Shown here: piece by piece, positions 39,879 to 42,694 of the stretch
Numbering within the stretch: the stretch's first letter is position 1
Layout: each line of letters opens with the position of its first letter
DNA from: Bacteroidota bacterium
GTDB taxonomy: Bacteria > Bacteroidota > Bacteroidia > 2-12-FULL-35-15
Reading direction: 5' to 3'
Assembly (NCBI GenBank): GCA_023251805.1
Contig: JAHEYB010000026.1
Span: 1 to 42,694, forward strand
DNA length: 42,694 nucleotides
Position numbers and translations under genes: made by a program
Notes under the pieces: generated by a model
The model's database searches: none
What the model saw: only the letters and a program-made list of their open reading frames with translations
Told to the model about the DNA's origin: nothing

Positions 39879-42629
39879 ATGAAAAAAATTTGCTTACTCC
39901 TATTTTCCATCTTTATTAATCTTGTCATTTTTTCCCAATCATCTGGAGAAATAAAAGGAACTATAAAAGATGCCTCAACTGGTGAAACTGTTGTTGGCGC
40001 GAGCATTATAGTTGCAAAAGGGAAAGTAGCAATAACAGATATTAATGGAAATTATAGTATAGCAGTCGATTCAGGAGTATATTCTATTACGATTTCCTAT
40101 GTTGGTTTTGAACCTAAAACCCAAAAAGTGAACGTGGGAAATAAACCGGTGATTATAAATTTTTCGCTAGAAACTAAAACATTAACAGAAGTGGAAGTTG
40201 TTGCCGATGTGGCAAAAATTAGAGAAACTCCTGTTGCCTTTTCAACCATTTCCACCAAACAAATAAAAGAAGAATTGGGAACGCGAGATTTACCAATGAT
40301 TTTAAATACCACCCCAGGAGTTTACGCAACAGAACAAGGAGGAGGAAGTGGTGATGCTCGTGTAAATATTAGAGGATTTGATCAGAGAAATGTTGCTGTT
40401 ATGGTGGATGGAGTTCCTGTGAACGATATGGAAAACGGACAAGTATACTGGAGTAATTGGGATGGGTTAAGTGATATTACGCAAACTATGCAAGTGCAAC
40501 GCGGACTCGGTGCATCAAAATTAGCAATTGCTTCTGTAGGTGGAACAATAAATATTATTACAAAAGGTATTGAAGGTAAATTTGGTGCAAGCATAAAACA
40601 AGAAGTAAATAATTACGGACTAAATAAAACATCTTTCGGATTTAATTCGGGACAACTAAAGGGAGGCTGGGGAATTACGTTAGCCGGTTCTCGTATGTGG
40701 GGAACTGGTTTTGCTGATGCAACATTTGATAATGCATGGTCCTACTTTTTCAAGATTCAAAAGCGTTTTAAAAAACAATTATTCAGCTTAAGTGCCAGCG
40801 GAGCTCCTCAATCACATGGACAAAGAAGTGATAAATTATCAGTGGCCTACTACAACGAAAAATTAGCAAGAAATTTAAACATCAATGTAGATTCTATTTA
40901 TCAACACAGTGGCACATATCCCAATCAATATTATACAACAGCAACTCAGGGAGAAAGAGGAATAAGATACAATCCCAATTGGGGAGAATTAAATGGAGAA
41001 CAATTTAATGACAAAGTAAATTATTTTCACAAGCCTCAATTTAATTTTTCTCATTTCTGGACACCTAACGAAAAATTAAATGTGTCAACCATTTTATATA
41101 TGTCGGTTGGGAAAGGCGGAGGAACAGGAATAAGAGGAACCGTTGACAGAGATTCAATAGATGGACAATTAAATTTTCAACAAGCATACGATTACAATAT
41201 TAGTTCTGCTGTTAATACAAGCTACAGCGCAACAGAACACCCCTCCAATGTTTATTTACGTGCATCCAACAACGACCATATTTGGTACGGATTAATTTCA
41301 TCATGGAGCTATAAAATCGATAGCAATATTTCTGCCCTCATTGGAATTGATGGAAGATATTATAAAGGAACTCATTATCAAAGTGTGTATGATTTAGTTG
41401 GTGGCGACTATGCTATTGACAATTCAAATAAAAATTTACCTGGTGGTGCTCCTTATGGAACAAAGCGTGTTGGCGATAAAGTAAGTTACTACAATGATGC
41501 AATTGTAATGTGGGGAGGAGTTTTCGGACAGCTAGAATATAAAAAAAATAAATGGACTACTTTTATAACAGCAACACTTTCCGAAACCGGTTTTCAGAGA
41601 ATTGATTATTTTAAAAAGAAAGATCTTGTTCTTCAAGACACAACTATTCTACAAGTGCTTGGCTATGGAAATACGTATACGTACAATGGAGTAACTTATA
41701 CTCCTGATTCACCCGAAGCAAAAACTTCCACAACAAAACGAAAATGGTTTATGGGATATACCGTTAAAGCAGGTGCAAATTATAATATTACTGACCACAT
41801 GAGTGCATTTGTAAATATGGGTTATTTGAATTTGGCCCCTTTAATGAATACAACAATCGACAACAATAATCGAGAATATTTAAATGTCAAAAATCAAAAA
41901 GTGTATGCAATAGAAGGTGGTTACGGATTTCACAAACCAAAATTTGCTGCTAACTTGAATTTGTATTACACCATTTGGCAAAATAAACCACTTAGCGGTT
42001 CTAAATCTGTTGCAGGAACTACTTATTACTATAATATTTTGGGCTTAAATGCTTTACACAAAGGAATCGAAATCGACTTTATTTATAAAGTGTTGAAAAA
42101 TTTGGATTTCGAAGGCGTAATTTCTTTGGGTGATTGGAAAACAACATCTGGTTCAAAAGCAGATATTGTGGACGATAACGGGACGCTCGTAAACACCATT
42201 GATTTCAGCGCAAAAAATGTACACGTTGGTGATGCTGCACAAACACAAGTAGCAGGTAGTTTGCGATATACTATTGTTAAAAATTTATACATCAAACCTC
42301 GCTTTACTTATTTCGCAAAAAACTATTCGAACTTCGATCCTACTACACTGGTTGACAACACTGCTTTCGGGGGCGAAAACAATAAAGATCGCGAGTCTTG
42401 GAAAATGCCTAATTATGGTATATTGGATTTGTATGCAGGGTATGAATTTAATGTTAAAAAATTGAACTTCACTATTAATGCTGGCGTTTCAAATATTTTG
42501 GATGCCGTTTATATTACTGATGGGTCGAACAATGGAGACTTAAATCACGAAAATTTTGATGCAACCAGCGCAACCGTTTTTATGGGAATGGGCCGAAGAT
42601 TTAATGTTGGATTACAAATCACTTTTTAA
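39879..42629 (+). CDS. TonB-dependent outer-membrane receptor
   Basis: A 916-residue outer-membrane receptor that imports a substrate using TonB energy. Signal peptide is residues 1-19. A carboxypeptidase-regulatory-like domain is at about 24-110 (IKGTIKDASTGETVVGASI, ITDINGNYSI, YVGFEPKTQ). The plug is at about 125-230 (LPMILNTTPGVYATEQGGG, VNIRGFDQRNVAVMVDGVPVNDMENG, VGGTINIITKG). The 22-strand barrel ends in an aromatic residue (VGLQITF). No SusD-like partner is seen in the visible downstream DNA, so a simple iron, vitamin or metal role is as likely as glycan uptake. The substrate is unknown. Confidence 0.95.
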   Translation: MKKICLLLFSIFINLVIFSQSSGEIKGTIKDASTGETVVGASIIVAKGKVAITDINGNYSIAVDSGVYSITISYVGFEPKTQKVNVGNKPVIINFSLETKTLTEVEVVADVAKIRETPVAFSTISTKQIKEELGTRDLPMILNTTPGVYATEQGGGSGDARVNIRGFDQRNVAVMVDGVPVNDMENGQVYWSNWDGLSDITQTMQVQRGLGASKLAIASVGGTINIITKGIEGKFGASIKQEVNNYGLNKTSFGFNSGQLKGGWGITLAGSRMWGTGFADATFDNAWSYFFKIQKRFKKQLFSLSASGAPQSHGQRSDKLSVAYYNEKLARNLNINVDSIYQHSGTYPNQYYTTATQGERGIRYNPNWGELNGEQFNDKVNYFHKPQFNFSHFWTPNEKLNVSTILYMSVGKGGGTGIRGTVDRDSIDGQLNFQQAYDYNISSAVNTSYSATEHPSNVYLRASNNDHIWYGLISSWSYKIDSNISALIGIDGRYYKGTHYQSVYDLVGGDYAIDNSNKNLPGGAPYGTKRVGDKVSYYNDAIVMWGGVFGQLEYKKNKWTTFITATLSETGFQRIDYFKKKDLVLQDTTILQVLGYGNTYTYNGVTYTPDSPEAKTSTTKRKWFMGYTVKAGANYNITDHMSAFVNMGYLNLAPLMNTTIDNNNREYLNVKNQKVYAIEGGYGFHKPKFAANLNLYYTIWQNKPLSGSKSVAGTTYYYNILGLNALHKGIEIDFIYKVLKNLDFEGVISLGDWKTTSGSKADIVDDNGTLVNTIDFSAKNVHVGDAAQTQVAGSLRYTIVKNLYIKPRFTYFAKNYSNFDPTTLVDNTAFGGENNKDRESWKMPNYGILDLYAGYEFNVKKLNFTINAGVSNILDAVYITDGSNNGDLNHENFDATSATVFMGMGRRFNVGLQITF

Positions 42630-42652
42630 ATAAACTATAAAACACTACTCAA

Positions 42653-42694
42653 ATGAAAAAAATTATTTACGCATTACTTTTTGTTTTAATAACA
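42653..42694 (+). CDS. start of an exported protein (partial)
   Basis: ATG at 42653 opens a frame that reads MKKIIYALLFVLIT to the window edge, the beginning of a signal peptide. It is 23 bp after the receptor stop codon, so probably in the same operon. Only 14 residues are visible, and the product cannot be named. Confidence 0.6.
   Translation, partial: MKKIIYALLFVLIT

Overview
The window is AT-rich chromosomal DNA from a member of the Bacteroidota. This is supported by the TTG-N19-TAnnTTTG promoter type, the absence of Shine-Dalgarno sequences, a C-terminal type IX secretion (T9SS) sorting domain, a carboxypeptidase-regulatory-like plus TonB-dependent receptor, a MurF-Alr fusion, and families largely confined to that phylum (DUF4271, DUF5777, DUF3098, DUF6175-like). 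I cannot assign genus or family. There is no prophage, IS transposase, tRNA, rRNA or CRISPR array. Most of the window is core genome.

Layout. 1-7 kb: an M28 peptidase (cut by the window edge), a conserved hypothetical protein, thymidine kinase, the MurF-Alr fusion for peptidoglycan precursors, the MeaB chaperone GTPase and a WaaE-like glycosyltransferase. 7-12 kb (minus strand): a second glycosyltransferase, an O-antigen ligase-type membrane protein, an S41 processing peptidase, YidD and RnpA. 12-18 kb (minus strand): HemD, DUF4271, DUF5777 beta-barrel, YceI, a haem-binding lipoprotein, a MORN/YwqK-like lipoprotein, a polyprenyl diphosphate synthase and RlmN. 18-21.4 kb: an amidohydrolase, IspD and QueA. 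22-27.3 kb (plus strand): six secreted or outer-membrane proteins, most of unknown function. 27.3-30.8 kb (minus strand): the FtsX-DUF3098-UppP-TruB run and a small secreted protein. 31-36 kb: LeuS, a DUF3108 protein and a tryptophan 2,3-dioxygenase-like protein. 36-38.5 kb (minus strand): DAHP synthase/chorismate mutase and a deoxyhypusine synthase-like protein. 38.8 kb to the end: a T9SS-sorted lamin-tail protein, a TonB-dependent receptor and the first 14 codons of another exported protein.

Two things stand out. First, several families of short, mostly palindromic interspersed repeats fill the intergenic gaps and also sit in frame inside genes: four times in leuS, and once each in a glycosyltransferase, truB, the amidohydrolase and the M28 peptidase. 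One 24-bp element occurs in leuS and, inverted with 23/24 identity, in the glycosyltransferase, where it encodes a different peptide. This resembles the Rickettsia palindromic elements that are translated inside host proteins. Second, the secreted cluster at 21984-26554 contains a tandem LPP20-like pair, a CsgG/TolB-N-like (DUF6175-like) protein and a protein with glycine-zipper segments and a FlgT-C-like end. It may be an uncharacterised envelope assembly related to CsgG/FlgT modules.

A third point of interest is the roughly 290-nt leader of queA. It contains two 90-bp tandem copies, each with two hairpins, downstream of a good Bacteroidota promoter.
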